Origin: an uncultured Hyphomicrobiales bacterium
GTDB taxonomy: Bacteria; Pseudomonadota; Alphaproteobacteria; Rhizobiales; Aestuariivirgaceae
Assembly: GCA_902826365.1 (NCBI GenBank)
Contig: CADEEO010000007.1
Span: 1-39,286, forward strand
Length of the DNA: 39,286 nucleotides
Direction of reading: 5' to 3'
Position numbers and translations under genes: made by a program. Shown piece after piece: positions 25,026 to 33,953 of the stretch (positions within the stretch are counted from its first letter, which is position 1; the number at the start of each line of letters is the position of its first letter). The notes under the pieces are model-generated. The model was not told where the DNA came from and searched no databases. It saw nothing but the letters and a program-made list of their open reading frames with translations.

Positions 25026-25075
25026 GTTCTCCATCCTTGCAGATGGACTGACCCTCGTTGGGGAGGGTTAGCCCG
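25026..25075 (-). promoter_or_regulatory. serC leader RNA (two-hairpin cis element)
   Basis: On the minus strand two hairpins stand in tandem just before serC: ACCCTC-CCCAAC-GAGGGT (25068-25051) and TCCATC-TGCAAG-GATGGA (25047-25030). The second stem ends in GATGGAG, so it holds part of the serC ribosome site. Position and shape fit the serC RNA motif known from alphaproteobacteria ahead of serC-serA, which probably controls translation or attenuation. The ligand, if any, is not known. Confidence 0.7.
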
Positions 25076-25121
25076 GCACGCTTATGCGGCAGCAATGCCC
25101 AGACGTCAACTGCGGCTCTTT

Positions 25122-25157
25122 TGCAAAAGAAAACGGCGGCAGATTTCTCTGCCGCCG
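25122..25157 (-). terminator. Rho-independent terminator of the outer-membrane protein gene
   Basis: CGGCGGCAGA (25157-25148, minus strand) pairs perfectly over ten bases with TCTGCCGCCG (25143-25134), with loop GAAA, followed by TTTTCTTTT on the minus strand. Confidence 0.9.
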
Positions 25158-25188
25158 CTTGCTGTAGATGATCACGCGCGATTGCGGA

Positions 25189-25749
25189 TCAGAAGTTGAA
25201 GCGCACGCCTGCGGAAACCACATGCTCTTGGGGATCCGAACCCGAGATCATGATATCGCGGAATTTATAGCCGACATCGAGATCGATATTGTCGGTGAGG
25301 CCCATGGAAACACCCGCAGCGAGGCCATAGGCAATGCCGCTGTCGTCTCCAGGCGCATCATCCACCCAGCCATAGCCGAGGCCTGCGCCCACATAGGGGG
25401 TGAAGGCCGTATCATTGGCCCAGTCAAAATAGAGATTGCCCAAAACCGTCGTGGTGCTCATGTCGGCGCCGGGGGCGACATCATACTCGCCGGCCCAATC
25501 CGCCGTTATGTCAGCGCGCATATTTTCATTGAACTGGTAGCCAACGCCGCCACTCAGGTTAAGCGCGCTGTCATCGTCGCCGCCGCTCCACTCAAGGAAC
25601 GACCAGCCGAGATCGCCACGAAGATAGAAACTCGTCACATCGTTTTCTTCTGCGACATTGGGAACCGGATCCACATCAGCCGCGTGAGCAGCGGCCGCAA
25701 ACGGCAATACCGCAAATCCGGCCAAAAGAATGAGCTTGAATGCTTTCAT
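25189..25749 (-). CDS. Outer-membrane beta-barrel protein (Omp25/31-like porin family)
   Basis: A 186-residue protein with a signal peptide cleaved near AHA at 23 and an eight-stranded barrel pattern. Alternating hydrophobic strands with YLRGDLGWSF, LNLSGGVGYQFN, TVLGNLYFDW, TPYVGAGLGYGW and VSAGVRFNF end in phenylalanine, the usual BAM recognition residue. It resembles the small Omp25/Omp31-type surface proteins of Hyphomicrobiales. Its role is probably structural or surface contact. GGAGGA seven bases before the ATG at 25749 sets the start. It is monocistronic, with a perfect terminator. The 185-bp gap between it and glmM holds nothing I can name. Confidence 0.88.
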   Translation of the reverse strand: MKAFKLILLAGFAVLPFAAAAHAADVDPVPNVAEENDVTSFYLRGDLGWSFLEWSGGDDDSALNLSGGVGYQFNENMRADITADWAGEYDVAPGADMSTTTVLGNLYFDWANDTAFTPYVGAGLGYGWVDDAPGDDSGIAYGLAAGVSMGLTDNIDLDVGYKFRDIMISGSDPQEHVVSAGVRFNF

Positions 25750-25934
25750 CGAAAAATCCTCCAAATGTCTTCGTCCGATGATGGAAGCTAGAGGTTACAA
25801 ATGGCTCAACACGGGCATCAATGAGGCCATATCGTGACGCTTCCTGACTGTTGCCCTGAAAGCACAGTTAATTGTCAGAATTTGAGACAATCCGTAGACG
25901 GAACACCAACCATGAACTTTTCGTAATGTTTGTG

Positions 25935-27281
25935 TCAGGCGGCGGCTTTGGAAATGACGCCGCAGAGCTCGTCGACCACCGCATTCACCAGCCGTGCGTC
26001 GTCGCCTTCCGCCATCACGCGGATAAGGGGCTCCGTGCCCGAGGGGCGAATGACCAGGCGTCCTGCGTTGCCAAGGCGCGAAGTGGCTTCCGCGATAGCT
26101 GTCTTCACCTGGGCATCGTCAAGGGGCTTGCCGCTCTTGAATTTCACATTTTTCAAAACCTGCGGCACCGGTTCAAACATCTTGCAAACTTCGCTCACGG
26201 GCTTTCCCGCCCGTTTCACTTCCGCCAGCACTTGCAATGCCGCCAGCAGTCCGTCGCCCGTCGTCGAGAAATCCGAAAGGATGATATGGCCCGATTGCTC
26301 GCCTCCCACATTGAAGCCATGAGCCCGCATGTGCTCGACCACATAGCGATCGCCAACTTTGGTGCGCGCCAGTGAAAGGCCCTGCGCGCTCAGGAAACGC
26401 TCAAGCCCGAGATTGGACATGACCGTGGCGACAAGCCCGCCGCCTTGCAATTGCCCCCGTTCGTGCAGGGATTTTGTCACCAGCGCCATCAACTGATCGC
26501 CATCAATGACCTGGCCCTGCTCATCGGAAATCATCACCCGGTCCGCATCGCCGTCCAGCGCAATGCCAATGTCGGCGCGTGTTTCGCGCACCTTCTCGCA
26601 CATCACCTGCGGTGCGGTTGAGCCGCATTTTTCGTTGATGTTGAAGCCATTGGGCGCATCGCCGACGCGGATGATTTCAGCCCCCAATTCCCACAACGCC
26701 GTGGGCGCAGTCTTGTAGCTGGCGCCGTGCGCCGTATCGATCACAATGCGCAATCCATCAAGGTTTGAGTCGCGCGGATAGGTGCGCTTGGCAAATTCAA
26801 TATAGCGGGCGCCTGCGTCTTCAATGCGCGTCGCCCGGCCAATTTCATCGGAGTTGGCCACCGGAATAGCCTCCGGGCTTTCCACCATGCGCTCGATCCT
26901 GAGTTCCTGCTCATCGGAAAGCTTGTAGCCATCCGGGCCAAAAATCTTGATGCCATTGTCGAAGTAAGGATTATGCGAAGCTGAAATCATCACGCCAAGG
27001 TCGGCCCGCATCGAACGTGTCAGCATCGCAACGGCGGGCGTGGGCACTGGCCCCAGCAGGAACACATCCATGCCCGCCGCCAAAAGCCCGGCGGTGAGGG
27101 CCTGTTCAATCATATAGCCGGAAAGGCGCGTATCCTTGCCAATCACAACGCGGTGCCGGTGGCTGCCGCGGCGATAGAGATTTCCGGAGGCCATACCGAT
27201 TTTCAAAACCATGTCGGCAGTCATGGCGCCGCTATTGGCCTTGCCACGCACCCCGTCGGTTCCGAAATACTTCCTGCTCAT
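25935..27281 (-). CDS. glmM: Phosphoglucosamine mutase
   Basis: A 448-residue enzyme that interconverts glucosamine-6-phosphate and glucosamine-1-phosphate on the way to UDP-GlcNAc, peptidoglycan and LPS. The phosphoserine loop ASHNP is at 101-105 (S102), the metal site DGDADR near 242-247, and the C-terminal phosphate-binding [12 protein letters not shown] is present. It is the last gene of the ftsH-folP-glmM order, which is also found in E. coli. It starts 40 bp after folP. Confidence 0.97.
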   Translation of the reverse strand: MSRKYFGTDGVRGKANSGAMTADMVLKIGMASGNLYRRGSHRHRVVIGKDTRLSGYMIEQALTAGLLAAGMDVFLLGPVPTPAVAMLTRSMRADLGVMISASHNPYFDNGIKIFGPDGYKLSDEQELRIERMVESPEAIPVANSDEIGRATRIEDAGARYIEFAKRTYPRDSNLDGLRIVIDTAHGASYKTAPTALWELGAEIIRVGDAPNGFNINEKCGSTAPQVMCEKVRETRADIGIALDGDADRVMISDEQGQVIDGDQLMALVTKSLHERGQLQGGGLVATVMSNLGLERFLSAQGLSLARTKVGDRYVVEHMRAHGFNVGGEQSGHIILSDFSTTGDGLLAALQVLAEVKRAGKPVSEVCKMFEPVPQVLKNVKFKSGKPLDDAQVKTAIAEATSRLGNAGRLVIRPSGTEPLIRVMAEGDDARLVNAVVDELCGVISKAAA

Positions 27282-27321
27282 GGCCTGTTCCCTTTAGCGG
27301 GCTATCTATAAGTAACGAAAG

Positions 27322-28359
27322 TTAAAATTCACTGGTCCTTGGATCCATCGCGGCGCTTGTCACCGCCAACGCCTCAACCGTAGCTTTCACATCATGCACG
27401 CGCAGAATATGTACTCCATTCAAGGCCGCCTGTATTGCCCCGCCAACCGACCCATGAACCCGGCTCCTGGCGTTCTTTTCGCCTGTCAGCGCCCCAATAA
27501 AGCCCTTGCGCGAAAGCCCCACAAGGACCGCCACGCCAAGGCCGTGAAACAGGGTTAATTGATTAAGCAGTTCAAGATTGTGACGAAACGTCTTGCCAAA
27601 GCCAATGCCGGGATCGATGGCAATATGCGAGCGCGGAATTCCGGCCTCAATGCAAGCCATGACCCTCTGCTCGAGATGGTCATAAACATCAAGCGCTACA
27701 TCGTCATAATGGGGGTTAAGCTGCATGGTGCGGGGGTCGCCCTGCGCATGCATCAGCACGACTGGAACCTTGAGTTCGGCAACCATGCGAAGGCTGTCCG
27801 GGTCATGCTGCAAAGCCGAAACATCATTGATAATGGCTGCACCAGCCTTCACCGCTTCACGCATCACCAAATGCTTTCGCGTGTCTATCGAAACCACATG
27901 GCCAGCATCACCCAGGCGTTTTATCACCGGAATGACTCGCGACAATTCGTCGTCAACTGACACCGCGTCCGAACCGGGCCGCGTAGATTCCCCGCCAACG
28001 TCCAGAATGTGGGCCCCTTCCGCCGCAAGTGCCAGCCCATGGGAAGCGCCCGCATCGGACGTGCTGTGCTGCCCGCCATCGGAAAAGCTGTCGGGCGTCA
28101 CATTGACAATGCCCATGATCTGGGGAGCGTCCATCGTCAGTCCGGCATACTCACCACGCGGCACCTCGATTGCCTGCTGAGCTTCCGTATATGGAGCAAT
28201 TTCCCGGCTTACTGATTTTCCGTCGCGCTTGATGTGCTCAACCAGCGTAAAGCCAATCGTCCGGCTTCCCCCTAAGCGCCCAGCCCGGCGCGAAGCAATG
28301 AGTTGCTCAGCGTCGGAACCATAACAAAGGCCAAGGGGGCGAAAGTAGGTCTTGGTCAT
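27322..28359 (-). CDS. folP: Dihydropteroate synthase with N-terminal extension
   Basis: A 345-residue protein. The catalytic TIM barrel begins near residue 80 with IMGIVNVTPDSFSDGG, then GGESTRPG, DTRKHLVMREA, INDVSAL and DPGIGFGKTFRHN. It joins p-aminobenzoate to dihydropterin pyrophosphate and is the sulfonamide target. The first 75 or so residues are extra relative to E. coli FolP. They contain basic stretches (ASRRAGRLGGSR) and are of unknown role, although some alphaproteobacterial FolP proteins also carry such a region. The ATG follows the ftsH TAA stop directly, so expression likely depends on ftsH translation. Confidence 0.95.
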   Translation of the reverse strand: MTKTYFRPLGLCYGSDAEQLIASRRAGRLGGSRTIGFTLVEHIKRDGKSVSREIAPYTEAQQAIEVPRGEYAGLTMDAPQIMGIVNVTPDSFSDGGQHSTSDAGASHGLALAAEGAHILDVGGESTRPGSDAVSVDDELSRVIPVIKRLGDAGHVVSIDTRKHLVMREAVKAGAAIINDVSALQHDPDSLRMVAELKVPVVLMHAQGDPRTMQLNPHYDDVALDVYDHLEQRVMACIEAGIPRSHIAIDPGIGFGKTFRHNLELLNQLTLFHGLGVAVLVGLSRKGFIGALTGEKNARSRVHGSVGGAIQAALNGVHILRVHDVKATVEALAVTSAAMDPRTSEF

Positions 28360-30282
28360 TTAAGACTGGGGCTGCGGTTCCATATCTCCCGAACCGCTGC
28401 TGCCGCGCTTGGCGCCGCCGGCCCGTGGAACCGAGGAAGATGGCTTTCTGCTGGCCTTCTTCTTGGCTTCATCATCGTCGCGGTTGATCGTGCCGCCGGC
28501 CAAAATCTTCTTCACTTCCTCTCCGGAAAGCGTTTCCAGTTCCAGAAGCGCCTTGGCAACTGCATGAAGATCGGCCCGGCGCTTGGCGAGAATCTTCTTG
28601 GCGGTGGCTTCGCCAGCCTGAATCAGATCACGCACCGCCTCATCAATGAGCTTTGCCGTCTGGTCAGACAGGTTCTTGGTCTGCGTAACGGAATGGCCCA
28701 GGAACACTTCCTGTTCATTGCCGTTGTAACGAACGCGGCCCAGCTTGTCGGACATGCCCCACTCGGTCACCATGGCGCGCGCCAGTTGCGTGGCCATCTG
28801 AATGTCGCCGGTGGCGCCATTCGTCACATTTTTTTCGCCGCCGAGGATGAGCTCCGCTTCGCGGCCGCCGAAGAGAACAGCCATGCGCGCCTCACACCAT
28901 TCGCGGGTGCGGCTGTGCCGGTCGCCCTCCGGCAGGTTCATGGTCACGCCCAAGGCGCGCCCACGCGGAATGATCGTCACCTTGTGCAGCGGATCATAGG
29001 GAACCGCCAGGCCCACGATGGCGTGTCCCGCCTCATGGTAGGCGGTGTTGCGGCGCTCTTCCTCGCTCATGACGAGTGATTTGCGTTCCGCGCCCATCAT
29101 CACCTTGTCCTTGGCATATTCAAATTCAGCCTGCGTCACCACGCGTTTGTTGCGCCGCGCCGCCAGAAGGGCTGCTTCGTTCACAAGATTTGCAAGGTCC
29201 GCACCAGAGAATCCGGGGGTGCCACGGGCAATGACTTTCGCGTCGATGTCCGGCGCCAGCGGCACATTCTTCATGTGCACTTTGAGGATTTGCTCGCGGC
29301 CCTGAACGTCGGGATTGGAGACAACAATCTGCCGGTCAAAGCGGCCCGGGCGCAGAAGCGCCGGATCGAGCACATCAGGCCGGTTGGTCGCGGCAACCAG
29401 GATCACGCCTTCATTGGCTTCAAAACCATCCATCTCGACCAGCAACTGGTTGAGTGTCTGTTCGCGTTCGTCATTGCCGCCGCCAAGGCCCGCACCACGG
29501 TGCCGGCCCACAGCATCAATTTCGTCGATGAAGATGATGCAAGGCGCGTTCTTCTTGGCCTGCTCGAACATGTCGCGCACTCGGCTGGCGCCGACGCCCA
29601 CGAACATTTCAACAAAGTCGGAACCGGAAATGGTGAAGAACGGCACATTGGCTTCGCCGGCAATGGCGCGCGCCAGAAGCGTCTTGCCCGTGCCTGGAGG
29701 TCCGACAAGAAGTGCGCCCTTTGGAATCTTGCCGCCAAGGCGCTGGAATTTGTGCGGATCCTTGAGGAAGTCGACGATTTCGACCAGGTCTTCCTTGGCC
29801 TCATCGACGCCGGCCACATCTTCAAAGGTAACGCGGCCCTGTTTTTCCGTCAGCAGCTTGGCCTTGGACTTGCCAAAACCCATGGCTTTGCCGGACCCCG
29901 ATTGCATTTGCCGGATGAAAAACACCCAGACGCCGACAAGCAGCAGCATGGGCAGCCAATAGATCAGCGCGTTGCTGAGAAGCGAGTCGCTCTGCTGCGG
30001 GCTGAAGCTGACTTCCACGCCCTTTGCCCGCATGCTTTTGATATCTTCATCAATCGGGAAACCGTAGGAATAGACTGTTTTTCCATCCGCAAGTTTACCG
30101 GTAATGGACTGACCAGCGAAATTAACGGATTTTATTTCACCCGAATTTACACGATCAAAGAATTGCGAATAGCTGGCTTCCTTGTCGCTGGCCCCGCCCA
30201 CCTGGCCTTGAAACAGGCTGAACAATGCAAACAGCAGGAGTGCGATGACAATCCAGACGGCAAAATTACGGAACTGATACAA
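28360..30282 (-). CDS. ftsH: ATP-dependent membrane zinc metalloprotease FtsH
   Basis: A 640-residue AAA+ protease. Two membrane helices (about 7-24 and 108-124) flank a periplasmic domain. Walker A GPPGTGKT is at 194-201, Walker B IIFIDEID at 249-256, the second region of homology RPGRFDRQI at 311-319, and the zinc motif HEAGH at 416-420. FtsH degrades misfolded membrane proteins and, in enterobacteria, LpxC and sigma-32. The reading frame begins with TTG ([10 protein letters not shown] aligns with the family start) and no ATG lies nearby, so the start appears to be a true TTG, with GAGGG upstream. A likely internal promoter lies in the gap to tilS. Confidence 0.97.
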   Translation of the reverse strand: MYQFRNFAVWIVIALLLFALFSLFQGQVGGASDKEASYSQFFDRVNSGEIKSVNFAGQSITGKLADGKTVYSYGFPIDEDIKSMRAKGVEVSFSPQQSDSLLSNALIYWLPMLLLVGVWVFFIRQMQSGSGKAMGFGKSKAKLLTEKQGRVTFEDVAGVDEAKEDLVEIVDFLKDPHKFQRLGGKIPKGALLVGPPGTGKTLLARAIAGEANVPFFTISGSDFVEMFVGVGASRVRDMFEQAKKNAPCIIFIDEIDAVGRHRGAGLGGGNDEREQTLNQLLVEMDGFEANEGVILVAATNRPDVLDPALLRPGRFDRQIVVSNPDVQGREQILKVHMKNVPLAPDIDAKVIARGTPGFSGADLANLVNEAALLAARRNKRVVTQAEFEYAKDKVMMGAERKSLVMSEEERRNTAYHEAGHAIVGLAVPYDPLHKVTIIPRGRALGVTMNLPEGDRHSRTREWCEARMAVLFGGREAELILGGEKNVTNGATGDIQMATQLARAMVTEWGMSDKLGRVRYNGNEQEVFLGHSVTQTKNLSDQTAKLIDEAVRDLIQAGEATAKKILAKRRADLHAVAKALLELETLSGEEVKKILAGGTINRDDDEAKKKASRKPSSSVPRAGGAKRGSSGSGDMEPQPQS

Positions 30283-30350
30283 TTAACCCTCAAATCTCCC
30301 GTGCTGGCCATTTTGGCCGCCCGGGGCAATCTACCCAAACCTGGAGTGTA

Positions 30351-30379
30351 ACATAGGATGGCATTAACCCAATTCCAAG
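30351..30379 (-). promoter_or_regulatory. Candidate ftsH promoter, heat-shock-like
   Basis: On the minus strand CTTGGA (30379-30374) and CTATGT (30356-30351) are 17 bases apart, about 70 bp before the ftsH start. CTTG plus CTAT resembles the alphaproteobacterial RpoH pattern, and ftsH is a standard member of that regulon. Shifted by one base it also reads as a weak housekeeping promoter (TTGGAA/TATGTT). Confidence 0.45.
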
Positions 30380-30386
30380 CATGGAA

Positions 30387-31613
30387 CTATCGTAAATGGC
30401 GTATAAATTTAGCCGAAACGCCCGGTCCCGCCGCCAAATGGGGAATGATGACGCCACCATCCCCCGTGAGCACCGCAGGCAGGCTTTGCTGCACAAAACC
30501 CGGAATTTCCTCCCGCCGCGCCACGCCGCGTAAGAGCCCCACCGGAACAACCTGCGCCTGGGGCGGCGCCTGGACCAAAAATCGCCCGTCCCACAGAATT
30601 TCCCCCGAATCAGACACAACCGCTGGATCAGGCGGAATCCGTGCCCATTCACGCCCGATCAGCACGCTCGACTGGCGGCAGGCAAGCATCGCCCCGCCGA
30701 GGGTTCGCCGCGAAATCCCCTGCCCCATGATCCACTTTGCCAGATAATCGAGCTCGCCGGGTTCAGCCCGATTGCCTGCTCCATAAATCAGAAGCAAGTG
30801 CTGCAACACCCGCCGCTGCAAAGCGGCATCAAGCTCACAAAACCCAGACCGCGGGACGGCGCCAAAGCCTTCTGGATAGGAAGTGAGTTGGCTGTTGATC
30901 CATTGTTCGGCGTCAACTGCGAGCGCGCGGGCCGCCCGACCGGCCTTTACGGCAATGTCCGCCAGTTCAACTCTCTTGCCCTCTTCCGCCAAAGCCTGGC
31001 GCACCCGCACGCGCTCAAACCGCCGGTCCGAATTGCTCGGATCATCAATCCACGGCTGTCCAAGACTGGTGAGAAGGGCCCGCAAGTCCGCCCGGCTTTG
31101 TCCCAGCAAGGGCCGAAACACCTTCACCCCGTGCCAAACCGTGGTTTCCCAAATCCCCGCCAGGCTTTCCGCCGTATCGGTTCTCTGCTGCCGCATCAAA
31201 ACCGTTTCCGCCTGGTCGTCCATTGTATGACCGGTGAGCAAATAGGTAACGCTATTGGCCTTGCACCAGGCGCTCAGAAGGTCATAGCGGGCTATCCGCG
31301 CCTTGGCCTGCAAGCCCGTCTTGGGTTTGGTTCCTTCCCACCGCAATGTCTGATGCTCAAGATCAAGAAGCGCGCACCATTCGGCAACTTTGGCCGCTTC
31401 TGCTGCTGCCTCGGGCCGCAAGCCATGATCAACCGTCAGAACCGAAATCTTGATGCGATGCTGTGCCCACTGCTCAGCCAGCCGCAGCAAGGCCATGGAG
31501 TCGGAGCCTCCGGAAACCGCCACGGCAATGTGGCGCTCGCCCCGAAGCGCCGCGAATAGTTTTTCGCAATCCTGCTTGGTAAAAGAGTGAAGCTCTGCCT
31601 CAGCAGCCCGCAC
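30387..31613 (-). CDS. tilS: tRNA(Ile)-lysidine synthase
   Basis: A protein of about 408 residues that converts cytidine to lysidine in the CAT anticodon of tRNA-Ile, so that it reads ATA. The N-type ATP-pyrophosphatase loop SGGSDS is at 34-39, followed by DHGLRPEA and LLTGHTMDDQAET, both family marks. The C-terminal part is divergent, as usual. I chose the GTG at 31613, which overlaps the cpoB stop by 14 bp and has GGA about eight bases upstream. An ATG at 31655 is the alternative. It sits between cpoB and ftsH, a common alphaproteobacterial order. Confidence 0.93.
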   Translation of the reverse strand: MRAAEAELHSFTKQDCEKLFAALRGERHIAVAVSGGSDSMALLRLAEQWAQHRIKISVLTVDHGLRPEAAAEAAKVAEWCALLDLEHQTLRWEGTKPKTGLQAKARIARYDLLSAWCKANSVTYLLTGHTMDDQAETVLMRQQRTDTAESLAGIWETTVWHGVKVFRPLLGQSRADLRALLTSLGQPWIDDPSNSDRRFERVRVRQALAEEGKRVELADIAVKAGRAARALAVDAEQWINSQLTSYPEGFGAVPRSGFCELDAALQRRVLQHLLLIYGAGNRAEPGELDYLAKWIMGQGISRRTLGGAMLACRQSSVLIGREWARIPPDPAVVSDSGEILWDGRFLVQAPPQAQVVPVGLLRGVARREEIPGFVQQSLPAVLTGDGGVIIPHLAAGPGVSAKFIRHLR

Positions 31614-32523
31614 GCTTGGATTCCGCCTGGGCGCGCTTCTTGGCGTCAACCGCATTGGGGAACTCGCCGCCAATGGCGCCGAACGCCGCGCAAGCCTGCT
31701 GCGTCTGGCCAAGCTTGTTCAGCGAAATGCCAAGCTTCAGCAAACTGTCAGGTGCCCGCCGGCTCTTGGGATAGCCCTTGTAGCCCTGCAGGAAATTCTG
31801 CGCCGCCTGGCGGAAATCCCCTTGCGCATAATAGGTCTCACCCAGCCAATACTGGGCGCTGCCAGCCAGGCTGTGGTCCGGATACTTGCGCACAAAGCTG
31901 CTGAAACCCGATTCCGCATCGCTGAACTGGCGGCGCAACAGGCTTTCGTTTGAGCGCTCATAAAGCGACTCGGGTGATTCCGGCGCCAGTGAAACAGTCT
32001 CAATGGCATCGGAACCAATATTCTCGCCACCTTGCTGCACTGGCTGGTCCTCGCCGCCACCCGGTGGCACCAGAACCTGACCCTGGAAGCCGCCGTCATC
32101 CGGAACTGCCGCCGTCGCTCCCGGCATGGTCCCTAAAATCTTCGGGCCAGGCGCTTTCAGAACCGCAATCTGCTGCTCCACACCGTCCGCGCCAATAATC
32201 GTCGTGGTCGTTTGCTGGCTGTCGGCGGGAGCCTCGCCAATTTGCTCAACGCCCTGCTCCGCCACAACCGGCTGTTCAGCCACCTTCTTCAATTTCGGCG
32301 GTTCTTCCGCAGCGCCCGTTTTGGTTCCGTTCTTCAACTGGCCTTGGAGCTGCCTCATCGAATGGCTGAGTTCTTCCACTTGGCCCACCAGCAGGCGCAT
32401 CTGCTCTTCCATCTGGTTGAGTCGCGAGGCGAGTTCTTCCGCCGTTTGCGCCTGGGCCGGTGAAAACAGCGCGGTTCCCATGAGCAAAACGGCAATGAAT
32501 GAGGTCTTGAGGGTGTTTGACAT
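31600..32523 (-). CDS. cpoB: Cell-division coordinator CpoB (YbgF), Tol-Pal associated
   Basis: A 307-residue periplasmic protein. The signal peptide ends with AQA at 25. A coiled coil (about 28-62, ELASRLNQMEEQMRLLVGQVEEL) should trimerise, a long low-complexity linker rich in Gln, Gly and Pro follows, and TPR repeats occupy about 195-300 (SLYERSNESLLRRQFSDAE and AQYWLGETYYAQGDFRQAAQNF). CpoB links Tol-Pal work to peptidoglycan synthesis during division. The ATG at 32523 starts a clean signal peptide. A much longer in-frame extension upstream looks non-coding. Its stop overlaps tilS. Confidence 0.92.
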   Translation of the reverse strand: MSNTLKTSFIAVLLMGTALFSPAQAQTAEELASRLNQMEEQMRLLVGQVEELSHSMRQLQGQLKNGTKTGAAEEPPKLKKVAEQPVVAEQGVEQIGEAPADSQQTTTTIIGADGVEQQIAVLKAPGPKILGTMPGATAAVPDDGGFQGQVLVPPGGGEDQPVQQGGENIGSDAIETVSLAPESPESLYERSNESLLRRQFSDAESGFSSFVRKYPDHSLAGSAQYWLGETYYAQGDFRQAAQNFLQGYKGYPKSRRAPDSLLKLGISLNKLGQTQQACAAFGAIGGEFPNAVDAKKRAQAESKRAGC

Positions 32524-32663
32524 ATTTCTAACCACTGCAATAGCGATTGGGCATGAAAGCCATTCTAGGCTGCAACTTGGCCTGAATCGGGGTGAAAATG
32601 AGGCTGCGCCACCACGAGGTCTGGAAAGTCCTGCACTGTTGCCGGACTGCCACAGCCCAAGCC

Positions 32664-33158
32664 TTAGGAGGCCCCGCCCGTGATGACGGTTACGGCGCGG
32701 CGGTTCTGCGTCCAGCATTGTTCAGCGTCGCACAGCGCTGCTGGGCGTTCCTTGCCATAAGCGATGGATGATATTCTTCTGGGATTTACCCCTTGGGCAA
32801 TCAGGAATTCGCGGGTCGCGGTGGCCCGGCGGGCGGAAAGGGCAATATTGTATTCGCGGGTCCCGCGTTCGTCGGAATGACCCTCAACCTGGACCACTAC
32901 ATTCGCATATCGCTGCAGCCATTGTGCCTGTTTGGTCAGGATTTCCTGGCCCTCGGGAGTCAAATCCGATTGGTCAACGATGAAATAGATGCGGTCTCCA
33001 ACATTCGTGGCGAAATCCTGCTCGGAACCGGGCCTCGCCTGGCCAATGCCGCCTGTGCCTGCTTCCAGATCGGGCGTATTTTTTTTCGAGCACGCCGCCA
33101 ATGCCAGAAAGCAGCAGCAAACCGCCGCCATTTTGAAAGCCGCCATACGACGCATCAT
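32664..33158 (-). CDS. pal: Peptidoglycan-associated lipoprotein Pal, second copy
   Basis: A 164-residue lipoprotein. The signal peptide ends in lipobox LAAC with C23. After a linker, an OmpA-C domain binds peptidoglycan (DRIYFIVDQSDLTP, VEGHSDERGTREYNIALSARRA, RISSIAYGKERP). It anchors the outer membrane to the wall and is pulled to the division site by TolQRA and TolB. By eye it is about 85 percent identical over the OmpA-C domain to the pal copy just upstream, while synonymous codons differ widely. GGAGTGGGAT before the ATG is the ribosome site. A possible own promoter lies in the 232-bp gap upstream. Confidence 0.93.
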   Translation of the reverse strand: MMRRMAAFKMAAVCCCFLALAACSKKNTPDLEAGTGGIGQARPGSEQDFATNVGDRIYFIVDQSDLTPEGQEILTKQAQWLQRYANVVVQVEGHSDERGTREYNIALSARRATATREFLIAQGVNPRRISSIAYGKERPAALCDAEQCWTQNRRAVTVITGGAS

Positions 33159-33319
33159 GCTATCCCACTCCTGTATTGCTCCGGCACGGCCGCGTCCCTG
33201 CGATCCCCGTCGGAACAGGTAAAATCCACTCCCGGCCCAAAACGCAACCGGCTAATCCAAACTCACATGTCACGGAATTAAGGCAGGCACATAGCCCGAT
33301 ACGTCCCGCACAGCAAGGA

Positions 33320-33350
33320 TTCATAGTCTTTAACCATTGTGACGGGTCAA
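33320..33350 (-). promoter_or_regulatory. Possible promoter between the two pal genes
   Basis: On the minus strand TTGACC (33350-33345) and TATGAA (33325-33320) are 19 bases apart. The -35 is good, but the spacing is long and the -10 weak. The gap also holds no clear terminator, so read-through from the first pal is equally possible. Confidence 0.25.
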
Positions 33351-33390
33351 GATTAACAAATCCTCACCCGCCAGAGCTTGGGGAAAATGG

Positions 33391-33900
33391 TCAGCTCGTC
33401 CTTGCGCCGCCGGTAATAACCGTCACAGCACGGCGATTTTGTGTCCAACACTGCTCGGCGTCACAAAGTGCCGCAGGCCGTTCCTTGCCATAGGCAATGG
33501 AGGAAATGCGATTGGCTTCAACGCCTTGCGCAATGAGAAACTCACGCGCCGCAGTGGCGCGGCGGGCTGACAGGGCGATATTGTATTCGCGTGTGCCGCG
33601 TTCGTCCGAATGACCTTCCATCTGGATCGAAACGCCGGGGTACTGTTGCAGCCAGGCGGCTTGCTTACTCAGGATTTCCTCGGCTTCAGGCGTGAGGTCA
33701 GCCTGATCAACCACGAAATAGATGCGGTCGCCCACATTGGTGGCAAAATCCGCTTCCGAACCGGGAGACGATGCGCCCGCACCCAATCCGGCATTTGCGG
33801 CTTCCAGGTTTGGCGTGTTCTTTTTCGAGCACGCCGTCAGTGCCAGCACGCAGCACAAAGCCACGGCAATTCTAAAACCACCTAAATTACGCAAGATCAT
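33391..33900 (-). CDS. pal: Peptidoglycan-associated lipoprotein Pal, first copy
   Basis: A 169-residue lipoprotein directly after tolB, the usual place of pal. The lipobox LTAC carries C24, followed by SKKNTPNLEAA and an OmpA-C domain with DRIYFVVDQADLTP, MEGHSDERGTREYNIALSARRA and RISSIAYGKERP. The role is outer-membrane anchoring and constriction with TolB. The ATG at 33900 has GGAGTGGGT before it, nearly the same ribosome site as the second copy. A longer in-frame start at 33975 lies inside tolB and would spoil the signal peptide. The linker between lipobox and domain is a few residues longer than in the other copy. Confidence 0.95.
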   Translation of the reverse strand: MILRNLGGFRIAVALCCVLALTACSKKNTPNLEAANAGLGAGASSPGSEADFATNVGDRIYFVVDQADLTPEAEEILSKQAAWLQQYPGVSIQMEGHSDERGTREYNIALSARRATAAREFLIAQGVEANRISSIAYGKERPAALCDAEQCWTQNRRAVTVITGGARTS

Positions 33901-33953
33901 ACCCACTCCAATGCTTCTATCCGTGACAAGCCCCCCGGCCCCCACGAAAATTT

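Noticed and set aside
29275..30351. A 358-codon open frame opposite ftsH
   Set aside because: FtsH motifs are complete on the minus strand, and the reverse frame shows no domain, ribosome site or context.
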